NCBI RefSeq assembly: GCF_900110215.1
Contig: NZ_FOCX01000001.1
Location: 204,882 to 268,881, forward strand
DNA from: Halorientalis persicus
GTDB lineage: Archaea; Halobacteriota; Halobacteria; Halobacteriales; Haloarculaceae
Direction: 5' to 3'
Length of the DNA stretch: 64,000 bases
The notes under the pieces were generated by a model. The model was given only the letters and a program-made list of their open reading frames with translations. It did no database searches and was not told the DNA's origin. Position numbers and translations under genes: made by a program. This document shows, one piece after another, positions 35,845 to 43,526 of this stretch (positions are counted from its first letter, which is position 1; each line of letters starts with the position of its first letter).

Positions 35845-37508
35845 TCTTCCAGCGTCGCGTCGATAGTGGCCCCGGAACCACCCTTCGAGACCCGCATCCC
35901 GTCGAGCAGGGTCGAGAGCTGGTCGGCTTCCGTCGAGAGTTGCTGGATCGTCTCGGTCACCTCGCGGGTGGCGGCGGTCTGCTCCTCCGCCGAGGCCGAG
36001 ACGGACTGGGCTTCGTCGGCGGTCTCGTCGCTGATCGCGGCCACGGAGTCGATCATGGCGACGACCTCCTGGGTCGTCGAGGCCTGGCGATCGGTCGCGT
36101 CGTCGATCTCCTGGACCCCGGCGTTGACGTCTTCGATGGTCGCGACGACCGATTCGAGTTTTGCCATGGCGTCCTCGATGGTGTCGGCCCCGCTCTCGAC
36201 GCTGTCTTCCATGTCGTCCATCTCGTCGGTCGCGGCGGCGGCCTGCTCGCGCATCTCCGCGATCACCGACTCGACCTCGTCGGTCGCCTCCTGGGTCTCT
36301 TCGGCGAGGTCTTTCACCTCGTTGGCGACGACGGCGAACCCCTCACCGGCCTCGCCGGCGCGAGCGGCCTCGATGGAGGCGTTCAGCGCCAGCGTGTTGG
36401 TCTGTTCGGCGATCCCGTCGATCAGGTCGACGATCTCGTCGATCTGCTCGATGCGCTGATCGAGCGTCTCCACCTCCGTGGCGGCCGAAGCGGCGTTCTC
36501 CCGAATGGAGGCGATCTCCTCGCCCGCCTGCTCGGAGGCGTTACGCGCTTGCTCTCCGGTGTCGGCCGCGTCCGCGGCGGTTCCGGCCACCTCGGTCGCC
36601 GAGGAGGCGATCTCCTCGATGGTCGCCGAGAGGTCGTTCATCCGCTCTGAGGCATCGGTGACCTGCTCGCGCTGGTCCTCGGCGCCACTGGCGATCTCCT
36701 CCATCGAGCCGCTCACCTCGTCGCTGGCGCGGCGGATCTCCTGGCCGCTGGCGGCGGCGTCCTCGCTGACGCTCGCGACGGTGTCGGCGAACTCGCTTGC
36801 CTCCGCGACGGTCTCGGCCAGCGAGTCGAGCATCTCGTTGAACGCCTCGGCGATGTCGCGCATCGACTCGTTGTCGGCGTCCGTGTCCAGCCGGCGGGTC
36901 AGGTCACCGTCGGCCACGGCGTGCATGACCTCACTGTACTCCTGGGCACGGGTGCGGAGCTGGTCGGCGACGGCTTCGGCCTCCTGTTTGGCGGCCTCGG
37001 CCTCGGCGCGAGCCTCCTCGGCGCGTTCCTGCTGGCGCTGAGCCTGTTCTTTGGCCTCTTTGGCCTCCGTGATGCGCTGGTCTAAGTCGGTGGCCGTCTG
37101 CTCCAAGCCGCGATAGACCCCTTCGATCTCGTCGGGTCGCTGTTCCCCGATGACGAAGTCGTACTCCTCACGACCGATGGCGTCTGTCGCCGCGTCGAGT
37201 TGCTGGATGATGACGTACATCTCACCGTAGATGAACCCACCGACGAAAAACGTGAAAAACAGGATCGTCGCGACCATCACGAGCGACTCGACCACGAAGT
37301 ACGCGACCAGGATCGGGAACAGCGTCGCGATGGTCGCGTGAGCCCATAGCTGGCGGTTGAGGGTCCGCTTCAGGACACCAGGCGTGTACTGTTTCGCGCG
37401 GAGTGAAACGGCCGACTGCAGGAACCACAGCGCGTCCGTCCACGATCGTGCCGGCGAGATAATATGACGGTCGGAACTTTCTTTTTCACCCGGTGACGTG
37501 TCGACCAT
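35841..37508 (-). CDS. Methyl-accepting chemotaxis-like transducer without an external sensor domain
   Basis: 555 residues. A 55-residue cytosolic N-terminus precedes a tight membrane hairpin ([20 protein letters not shown] and [17 protein letters not shown]) with no extracellular domain. HAMP-like segments follow (about residues 105-150, and [20 protein letters not shown]), separated by a long Glu/Ala-rich coiled coil. The signalling tip is the classic [20 protein letters not shown], plus [17 protein letters not shown], which bind CheW/CheA. Two membrane helices with tandem HAMP resembles HtrI, the partner of sensory rhodopsin I, but no rhodopsin is in the window. The ligand or partner is unknown. 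Confidence 0.88.
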   Translation of the reverse strand: MVDTSPGEKESSDRHIISPARSWTDALWFLQSAVSLRAKQYTPGVLKRTLNRQLWAHATIATLFPILVAYFVVESLVMVATILFFTFFVGGFIYGEMYVIIQQLDAATDAIGREEYDFVIGEQRPDEIEGVYRGLEQTATDLDQRITEAKEAKEQAQRQQERAEEARAEAEAAKQEAEAVADQLRTRAQEYSEVMHAVADGDLTRRLDTDADNESMRDIAEAFNEMLDSLAETVAEASEFADTVASVSEDAAASGQEIRRASDEVSGSMEEIASGAEDQREQVTDASERMNDLSATIEEIASSATEVAGTAADAADTGEQARNASEQAGEEIASIRENAASAATEVETLDQRIEQIDEIVDLIDGIAEQTNTLALNASIEAARAGEAGEGFAVVANEVKDLAEETQEATDEVESVIAEMREQAAAATDEMDDMEDSVESGADTIEDAMAKLESVVATIEDVNAGVQEIDDATDRQASTTQEVVAMIDSVAAISDETADEAQSVSASAEEQTAATREVTETIQQLSTEADQLSTLLDGMRVSKGGSGATIDATLED

Positions 37509-37601
37509 GCCCGAAGTGTAGTGAGAATTGTGTATAACGGTGTGGGCACGATTCTCAGCGCTGAAAACCTAGAGAACCCGCAGCCGCCAGCGCTCGTCGG
37601 A

Positions 37602-38192
37602 TCAGCCGTCCGCTTCGGCGTCGACGCCGGGTGCCTCCTCGACGTTTACCTCACCGGGTTCGTCCTGGCCGCCGGCCACGACCTCACCGTCGCCGGTCTC
37701 GACGTACACGTCGTCCGCGAAGCCGCCCTCGGCGTGGGGGTGTTCGGGGTCGTCGAGTTTCTCGGGGGTCGAGGGGGCGTCGGCGACGCCGCCCGCGGGA
37801 CGGAACTCGCCGAGCGGGTCGTCGATGGTGATCCCCCAGCGCTCGAAAAAGTCCGCGTAGCGCTCGTAGTGGTCCTCGAGTTCGTCGCTCGGGAACTCCA
37901 TCATCTCCGTCCAGCCGTGGTTGTAGAAGTCGAAGTTGGCCTGCACGTGGGTGATCTCGCGGGCCTCGGCCTCGGTGAAGCCGGAATCGAGCGCGGCGAC
38001 GTAGGTGTCCATCGTCGCGTCGAAGAAGTCGTCGAGGTGGGCGCGCCGGGCCTCGCGGTGGCCCTCCTCGGCCTTGTCGAGGAAGACGCCGGTGTGGAGG
38101 TCGACCAGGCGGTCGTTGACCCGCTGGCCGATGACGGGAGCTGTCAGTGCCTTCTTCGCGGCCCAGTGGCGGACGTTCTGACGGATCTTCAT
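37602..38192 (-). CDS. DUF6149-like haloarchaeal protein
   Basis: 196 residues starting MKIRQNVRHWAAKKALTAPV. The start was chosen by the TATA-like box (TTTTAGGATA on the minus strand near 38217-38226) 25-34 bases upstream; the longer open frame is not needed. The core (VDLHTGVFLDKAEEGHREAR, HVQANFDFYNHGWTEMMEFP) is helical and soluble, with an acidic C-terminal tail. It matches my memory of a conserved haloarchaeal family; its role is unknown. It is divergent from the neighbouring FAD oxidoreductase across 142 bases. Confidence 0.7.
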   Translation of the reverse strand: MKIRQNVRHWAAKKALTAPVIGQRVNDRLVDLHTGVFLDKAEEGHREARRAHLDDFFDATMDTYVAALDSGFTEAEAREITHVQANFDFYNHGWTEMMEFPSDELEDHYERYADFFERWGITIDDPLGEFRPAGGVADAPSTPEKLDDPEHPHAEGGFADDVYVETGDGEVVAGGQDEPGEVNVEEAPGVDAEADG

Positions 38193-38334
38193 CTCGACCC
38201 ATTCGTAAGGACGGGATATCCTAAAACGTCCCGGGTTCCCGGCGGCGATGGGATCGGACCACGGTGGCGGGGTCGGCGGGCGAAACTCACGCGGATAGCA
38301 ATGCACATTAGGCCCGGTATGCAAACGACGAGTT

Positions 38335-39585
38335 ATGAGCGCGTCGCACGTGATCATCGGAGACGGTATCGCGGGGAGTTCCGCGGCTGAGACAATCCGG
38401 GAACAGGACCCCGATGCCGACATCACGGTCGTCACCGAGGAGGGTGAGGCGCTGTACAACCGGATTCTCATCAAGGAGTTCGCCAAAGGGAAACTACCCG
38501 AAGCCCCCATCTCGATCCACGAGGAAGACTGGTACGCCGAACGGGACATCGACCTCGAACTCAACACGGTCGTGACCGGTGTCGACACCGACGAGAAGGT
38601 CGTCACCACCCACGACAGCGGCGAGATCGAGTACGACAAACTCCTGCTGGCGACCGGGGGAACGCCGACCCAGCTCCCCGTGGACAACTCCGACGCCGAG
38701 GGAATCCACCACTTCTGGACCTTTCAGGACGCCCGGGCCATCCGCGAGCACGCCGACGAGTCCGACACGGGGATCGTCGTCGGGGCGGGTCTGCTCGGGA
38801 TCGACCTCGCGGCCATCTGTGCCGCACAGGACATCGACGCCCACTACCTGATGCGGGGCAACCGCTGGTGGCGCTACGCCCTCTCGCTGGAGGGTGCGGA
38901 GATCATCCACGACGCGCTCGAAGAGAACGGGGTCACCCCGGTCTTCGACTCCGGTGTGGATCACTTCACGACCGACGACGACGGCGTCGTCACCGGCGCG
39001 GTCGATCCCGACGGCGAGGCCTACGGGGGCGAGTTCGTCGGCGTCGCCATCGGCCTGAACTTCAACACGGAGTTCCTCCGGGACACCGACGTCGAACTCG
39101 ACGACGGCATCGTCGTCGACGAGTATATGCAGACCAACGTCGAGGACGTGTACGCCGCGGGCGACATCACCCGTTTCTACGACACCATCCTCGACGACTA
39201 CACCCAGAACGGGGCCTGGGGCTCGGCCAAGGAGCAGGGCGCGGTCGCCGGGCAGAACATGGTCGCCGACGAGGCGAGCGAGGCGTTCCGCTGGGTCTCC
39301 TCCTACTCGATCACGCACTTCGATTTCCCCTTCCTCTCGTTTGGCCATCCGACGCTTGGCGACGACCACGCCGAACGGAAGTACTCCGACACGGAGTGGC
39401 GGCGACTGGCGTTCAAGGACGGCAAGCTCGTGGGCGGGGTCCTCATCGGCGACCTCGCCCCGCAGTCGAAGTACAAACAGCTGATCCGCGAGGAGCGTGA
39501 AGTCGCCGACCAGAAGGAGGTCCTGCTCGAACAGGACGTGGATCTGGAGAACCTCGACGCGCCCGCGGCCGCCGAGTCCGAGTGA
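38335..39585 (+). CDS. FAD/NAD(P)-dependent oxidoreductase, NirB/rubredoxin-reductase-like
   Basis: 416 residues starting MSASHVIIGDGIAGSSAAET. Two dinucleotide-binding motifs are present: GDGIAGSSAAETIRE (FAD) and VVGAGLLGIDLAAICAAQDI (NAD(P)H), with the FAD-closing DVYAAGDITRFYD near residue 275. This is the layout of NAD(P)H-dependent rubredoxin/ferredoxin reductases and of the N-terminal part of nitrite reductase large subunits; no redox-active CxxC is visible, so thioredoxin-reductase chemistry is unlikely. No electron-acceptor gene is adjacent. The electron partner is unknown. Confidence 0.85.
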   Translation: MSASHVIIGDGIAGSSAAETIREQDPDADITVVTEEGEALYNRILIKEFAKGKLPEAPISIHEEDWYAERDIDLELNTVVTGVDTDEKVVTTHDSGEIEYDKLLLATGGTPTQLPVDNSDAEGIHHFWTFQDARAIREHADESDTGIVVGAGLLGIDLAAICAAQDIDAHYLMRGNRWWRYALSLEGAEIIHDALEENGVTPVFDSGVDHFTTDDDGVVTGAVDPDGEAYGGEFVGVAIGLNFNTEFLRDTDVELDDGIVVDEYMQTNVEDVYAAGDITRFYDTILDDYTQNGAWGSAKEQGAVAGQNMVADEASEAFRWVSSYSITHFDFPFLSFGHPTLGDDHAERKYSDTEWRRLAFKDGKLVGGVLIGDLAPQSKYKQLIREEREVADQKEVLLEQDVDLENLDAPAAAESE

Positions 39586-39662
39586 GCGGATAGGAGGGCC
39601 GCCGCGCGTTCGTGAACCCGCGTATCGAAGGCGTTTTCTCCGGGCCGGGCCGACCGTGTGGT

Positions 39663-40076
39663 ATGAACGGTGGCGCGAGCAGCGACATGACCCTTGCGTT
39701 CGATCTGAGCGCGCTCAAGGAACTGGCCCATCCGGACTCGGTGTTCAACGACGCGCGCCAGTGGAGCGAGTACGTCGGCGTCGTCTCCGAGAAGCCGACC
39801 TACGTCGTGACCAACTTCACGCGCAAACACCGGATCCGCCAGGATTTCTTCTCGGGCCCACGGGGCCGCGAGGAGAGCCTCGACAACGTGAAAGGGCAGT
39901 TCGAGACCGAACGGCACGTCTTCGTCGGGACCGACGACGAGGACGAAGCGCTGGCCGAGGCCGTCGGCTGGGAGTTCCTACCGGTCGAAGACGCCGCCGC
40001 AGCCGCCGACTGGGAGCTCGGCGAACCGGACACCCCCGACCAGAACGTCGAAGACAGCCGCGACGACTGGCCCTGA
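39663..40076 (+). CDS. Small acidic protein, DUF7124-like
   Basis: 137 residues starting MNGGASSDMTLAFDLSALKE. The start follows a TTTT-containing box about 28 bases upstream (near 39635), so the longer frame (starting at 39612) was not used. A conserved-looking core (VFNDARQWSEYVGVVSEKPT, RHVFVGTDDEDEALAEAVGW) fits a haloarchaeal family of unknown role. An acidic tail (NVEDSRDDWP) ends it. No membrane segment. My family assignment is from memory and uncertain. Confidence 0.65.
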   Translation: MNGGASSDMTLAFDLSALKELAHPDSVFNDARQWSEYVGVVSEKPTYVVTNFTRKHRIRQDFFSGPRGREESLDNVKGQFETERHVFVGTDDEDEALAEAVGWEFLPVEDAAAAADWELGEPDTPDQNVEDSRDDWP

Positions 40077-40166
40077 CCGTCACACAGCCGTCCCGACCGA
40101 CGGACGACACGCCACCGACCGATCCAGAGCGACACTGTTATCACGTCCTGTTGTGAGCCTGTCATT

Positions 40167-41006
40167 ATGTCCCTGGACATCGAGCAGGCCCTCAGCGACG
40201 GAATCGACCGAATACTCACGCAACCGGGCGCGTACCTCGTCGGTGCGTTTCTCGCGCTCGGGTTCGCGAACACCGTCGTCGTACAGTCGTTGATGGATGT
40301 CGTAGTCGAGTTCGTCATCGAGGAGTTCGGCCCGCAGATGGCCGAGACGGGAAGTCTGGACCAGTTCCAGAACGAAGTCGGCGTGTTGCCGTTCGCCGTG
40401 TCGCTCCCGCCCACACTGCTGGCCGTGGCGTTCGTCGCGCTGGCGTTCGTGGGCGAGGCACTGGGCATCGTCGGGGTGCGCGTGTTCGCCGCGTCCAACC
40501 CGAATCGACTGCCCGACGGGCTCACGGACAATCTACCGCTGGCGACCGTGAACGGGTTCCTCGCCGGGATCTTCGTGTTCGTGATCGTCACCGTCGGGTT
40601 CGTGGTCGGACTGATCGGCCTCATCATCGGCGGGTTCGTTCTGGCTACGTTCCTCGCCGTGTCGCTGGTCTTCGTCCGGCAGGCGGTGGCGCTCGAAGAC
40701 GAGAACGCGATCAGCGCCCTGAGCGAGAGCTGGAGTGTCGCCAAGGGGAACCGCTGGTACCTCTTCGGGCTGCTCATCATCCTCGGCGTGATCGGCGGCG
40801 TCATCGGCTTCGTCAGCGGTATGATCGGCAGTGTCCTCGGCCCGACAGTGAACGCCCTCGTCAGCGTGGTGGTCGGCGCGGTGATCGGCGTGTTCGGTAT
40901 CGCGGTGACCACGCGGGCGTACCAGCAACTCCGGACCGGGCAGGCGGCACCCACTGACGTGGAAGAAGAGTACGAGGAGCCCGGGAGCCAGAACGACGTG
41001 TACTGA
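40167..41006 (+). CDS. Multi-pass membrane protein of unknown function
   Basis: 279 residues starting MSLDIEQALSDGIDRILTQP. Five or six membrane segments can be read (from YLVGAFLALGFANTVVVQ to VSVVVGAVIGVFGIAVTT). A short polar segment with SALSESWSVAKGNRW sits between two of them; this pattern recurs in haloarchaeal proteins with a glycerophosphodiester-phosphodiesterase-like membrane domain. The C-terminus is acidic. No catalytic residues are evident. It is probably a membrane-remodelling or transport-associated protein, but this is inferred. Confidence 0.75.
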   Translation: MSLDIEQALSDGIDRILTQPGAYLVGAFLALGFANTVVVQSLMDVVVEFVIEEFGPQMAETGSLDQFQNEVGVLPFAVSLPPTLLAVAFVALAFVGEALGIVGVRVFAASNPNRLPDGLTDNLPLATVNGFLAGIFVFVIVTVGFVVGLIGLIIGGFVLATFLAVSLVFVRQAVALEDENAISALSESWSVAKGNRWYLFGLLIILGVIGGVIGFVSGMIGSVLGPTVNALVSVVVGAVIGVFGIAVTTRAYQQLRTGQAAPTDVEEEYEEPGSQNDVY

Positions 41007-41057
41007 GCCGGTCCCGACCCGCGGCGTTTAACCGAGCGCGAATCCTACCCGTCGGCG

Positions 41058-41591
41058 ATGCCAGAACCGCGCGTACCGGGCGACGGGAGCGACGACCTGG
41101 AGCTAGCCTGTGGTGAAGTCGTCGGTCCCCGCGAACTCGACCTCGGCGTCCGGGAGTTCGACTGTGACTGTGGCGACGCCCACGGGGTCGTGATGGACGT
41201 CCACCCGCTGGGCCGGTTCGTCCCGGAGTCGATGGCGGACGTGTTGCGCGCCACGGTCGAACCCGCAGACGAGTTCGACGAGTTCACCACCGCCCACCTG
41301 ATGGGGATGATGATCGAGGAGTTCCCCGGGGAGGTAGCGAGCGCGGACCTCTCGGACGACGGCGACGTGGGCTACAGCGCCATCTGGGTCACGGACTTCG
41401 ACTCCCGGGAACTCCACGAGGTGGTCGTCGAGTTGCTCGTCGAACTCATGGAACACGCGATGAGTCACGCCGGCGACGACGACGCCATGGCCGAGTTCGA
41501 AGAGCAGATGCTCCAGTTCGACGTGAGCGAGTTCGTCGAGACGTACCGGCGCGAGCGGGACTTCGAGTCCGAACACGACCGGGCGGTCTGA
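41058..41591 (+). CDS. DUF5815-like haloarchaeal protein
   Basis: 177 residues starting MPEPRVPGDGSDDLELACGE. It has a metal-like cluster at the N-terminus (LACGEV, FDCDCGDAHGVVMDVHP), consisting of three cysteines and two histidines that may bind zinc. The C-terminal half is helical and acidic (ELLVELMEHAMSHAGDDDAM). It resembles a conserved haloarchaeal family of unknown function I know as DUF5815. The start lies 51 bases after the preceding gene, and there is no strong promoter of its own. Confidence 0.7.
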   Translation: MPEPRVPGDGSDDLELACGEVVGPRELDLGVREFDCDCGDAHGVVMDVHPLGRFVPESMADVLRATVEPADEFDEFTTAHLMGMMIEEFPGEVASADLSDDGDVGYSAIWVTDFDSRELHEVVVELLVELMEHAMSHAGDDDAMAEFEEQMLQFDVSEFVETYRRERDFESEHDRAV

Positions 41592-41676
41592 GTCGGCGAC
41601 GACGTGATCGTCCGGGAGACCGCGTCGCGCGCCGCGCCCTGACACGGACCGGCGAGGTTTGCCCGGGTGCACAGCG

Positions 41677-41685
41677 AATTTAAAT
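41677..41685 (+). promoter_or_regulatory. TATA-like box before a 27-codon ORF
   Basis: AATTTAAAT lies 27-35 bases before an ATG at 41712. It is a clear A/T block in GC-rich DNA, so a transcript very probably starts just upstream of 41712. Confidence 0.55.
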
Positions 41686-41711
41686 CGCGTTCGCCGAATC
41701 GAACGGTTCGT

Positions 41712-41795
41712 ATGACAGTGGCTGACACAGACGGGTTGGTGCCGTCGGTGGGTTTTCGTCGAACGGCCGTCCGACGGGTGTCTGACGCCGTTTAA
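41712..41795 (+). CDS. Possible 27-residue leaderless ORF
   Basis: MTVADTDGLVPSVGFRRTAV and seven more residues, ending in TAA. The start is at leaderless distance from the strong TATA-like box. The peptide is not acidic and matches nothing I know; the stop overlaps a second TATA-like box (TTTAAT, 41791-41796) for the next gene. It may be a real short protein or a short untranslated transcript. Confidence 0.3.
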   Translation: MTVADTDGLVPSVGFRRTAVRRVSDAV

Positions 41796-41821
41796 TGTGA
41801 TAGTAGGGCGTGTGTATGCGT

Positions 41822-42049
41822 ATGCGCTTACGTCAGGGCAGATTCGAACGCATCCGCACCGTGCTCGACGACGCGGACGCCGACGAGCCACTGACAGCGC
41901 GGGAGATTCTTGACTTGCTGGACGAGCACGGCGAGGAGTTCGACAGTGCCCACCAGATCGCGACGGTGCTGGGTCGACACGCCGAGACCGGCGAAGTCGA
42001 GGTCATCCGCGACCAGCCCTACCGATATCGCTTCCAGGACGGGTCCTGA
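41822..42049 (+). CDS. Small protein with winged-helix-like pattern
   Basis: 75 residues starting MRLRQGRFERIRTVLDDADA (an ATG two codons upstream and a GTG two further up are possible). TTTAAT at 41791-41796 lies 26-31 bases before the chosen ATG. The sequence LTAREILDLLDEHGEEFDSA followed by HQIATVLGRHAETGEVEVIR and YRYRF has the helix-helix-turn-wing rhythm of a small winged-helix DNA-binding domain. No family name is claimed. It could regulate the genes on either side. Confidence 0.6.
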   Translation: MRLRQGRFERIRTVLDDADADEPLTAREILDLLDEHGEEFDSAHQIATVLGRHAETGEVEVIRDQPYRYRFQDGS

Positions 42050-42147
42050 AGCGTCGCACCGCCACACGAGCGGTCGTGTCCCGGGGTCCGTGACCGGACG
42101 GGTCACGACCGGGACAGTTTTGATCGTTCTGTCGGATGTATGGTCGT

Positions 42148-43416
42148 ATGCGACTGGGCTGGGCCGTCGCGCTCGTCGCCACAGTGGCCTGTCTCGCCGT
42201 CGGCGGCGGGGCCTTCGGCGTCGCCGACGCGGACGCGCCGACGCGAGCGTTCATCGAACCGGCCGACGGCGAGAGTCGGCTCTGGCCCTACACGAGCAAG
42301 CGACGGTCGACTGACGGGAAGACGCTCGCGATCAACGTCCTGGTTCGCGGGGATACCGCCCGTGCGCGACAGGTGCTGACCCGCGAGGCGGCCGTCGACT
42401 GGGAGCGAGCGAACGTGGCGGAACCGTCCGGCGACGCGTCGGTCCCGCTTCCCGGGATGGAGGACATCGACGTCGACACCGGGCCACAGGGGAACCTGAG
42501 CGTCGACGGTCCCGCGATCCACCTGACGTGGGCGGCGACCCACGGTGCATTGCGGTACACGTACGTCGACCCCGCAGGCGGACGCGCGCGCTGGCTCGAA
42601 CAGGACTTCCAGCTCCACGCGGGCACGTACCTGGGGACGCGCCAGCACGTCCGGGCGTTCGGCGCACCCGACGGGGCGTGGACGGCCGTCCAGGTCCACG
42701 CCGAGTGGTGGGACTGGTTCCGACTGCGCCACACGGTCACCTCGACGCGGGGCTCACAGGAACTCCTCGAAGAAGACCTCGCGGACGAGCCCGGCGTCCG
42801 CGTCCGCGGCCGGAACTTCTCGGGGTACGGCAGTCGCGGCGCGGGCGGGATCACGGTCGTCGACCTGTTAGCGCTGGCACTGCCGGCGGTTGCCCTCGCC
42901 GTCGGTCGCCGGACCGACTCGCTCCGTCGCCGCGCACTCGAGGTCGTGCGGACCGGCGACGACTGGGTCGGCGACGAACTGCGCCTGGCCGCGGGCGTCG
43001 GCGGCCTCTATCTCGGCGTCAGGTTGGCCGGGATGGCGCTCGAAACGATCTTGCCGTGGATACACCCGAAGCTGTTCGCGGCGGTGCTGTACCCGGTCGT
43101 GGCGCTGGGCGTGCCCGCGATGGCGTACCGGCAGGGGTCCGCGGTCGGCCCGCTCCGGGCGTTCGGCGTGACGGTGGCGGCACTGCTGGTCGCGTTCGCC
43201 GCCGATTTCGCGGTAGTCGGCGTCGGGTTCCCGGGACCCCAACTCGTCCAGCACCGGGTCGGCGTCGCGCTCGCGGCGGGATTGCTGGCGGCTGGCGCGA
43301 GCGCGCGGGCCGCAGGTGCCCCCGGGAGTCGGCGGCGACGGATCGGGAGCGCGCTGGTCGGGATCGCCCTCCTCGCCTGGCTCGTCTCGCTGGCCGTCCC
43401 GCTGTTCGGGTTGTGA
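42148..43416 (+). CDS. Exported membrane protein with LssY-like domain
   Basis: 422 residues if it starts MRLGWAVALVATVACLAVGG at 42148, which lies about 25-30 bases after a TTTTGAT box near 42118; an ATG four codons upstream is possible. A signal sequence is followed by an external domain (about residues 30-235) with segments such as IHLTWAATHGALRYTYVDPA and HAGTYLGTRQHVRAFGAPDG, in a pattern that resembles the LssY C-terminal domain found with PAP2 phosphatases. Three to five membrane segments follow (ITVVDLLALALPAVALAVG onward). The LssY link is tentative; the PAP2 gene two genes downstream gives it weight. Confidence 0.5.
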   Translation: MRLGWAVALVATVACLAVGGGAFGVADADAPTRAFIEPADGESRLWPYTSKRRSTDGKTLAINVLVRGDTARARQVLTREAAVDWERANVAEPSGDASVPLPGMEDIDVDTGPQGNLSVDGPAIHLTWAATHGALRYTYVDPAGGRARWLEQDFQLHAGTYLGTRQHVRAFGAPDGAWTAVQVHAEWWDWFRLRHTVTSTRGSQELLEEDLADEPGVRVRGRNFSGYGSRGAGGITVVDLLALALPAVALAVGRRTDSLRRRALEVVRTGDDWVGDELRLAAGVGGLYLGVRLAGMALETILPWIHPKLFAAVLYPVVALGVPAMAYRQGSAVGPLRAFGVTVAALLVAFAADFAVVGVGFPGPQLVQHRVGVALAAGLLAAGASARAAGAPGSRRRRIGSALVGIALLAWLVSLAVPLFGL

Positions 43417-43526
43417 GCGATCCCGGGACCAAGACGCGGCCTGAAACGGTGGATGACGACCGGGAACCTGAGGTTCCCGAAGACAGAAGGGATATAGCGG
43501 GCACGGCTAAACGTAATCGCAACACA

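Noticed and set aside
42528..43526. A 333-codon N-terminal extension of the binding lipoprotein
   Set aside because: It overlaps the preceding exported protein in another frame and would bury the TAT signal and lipobox; the ATG at 43527 is the sensible start.
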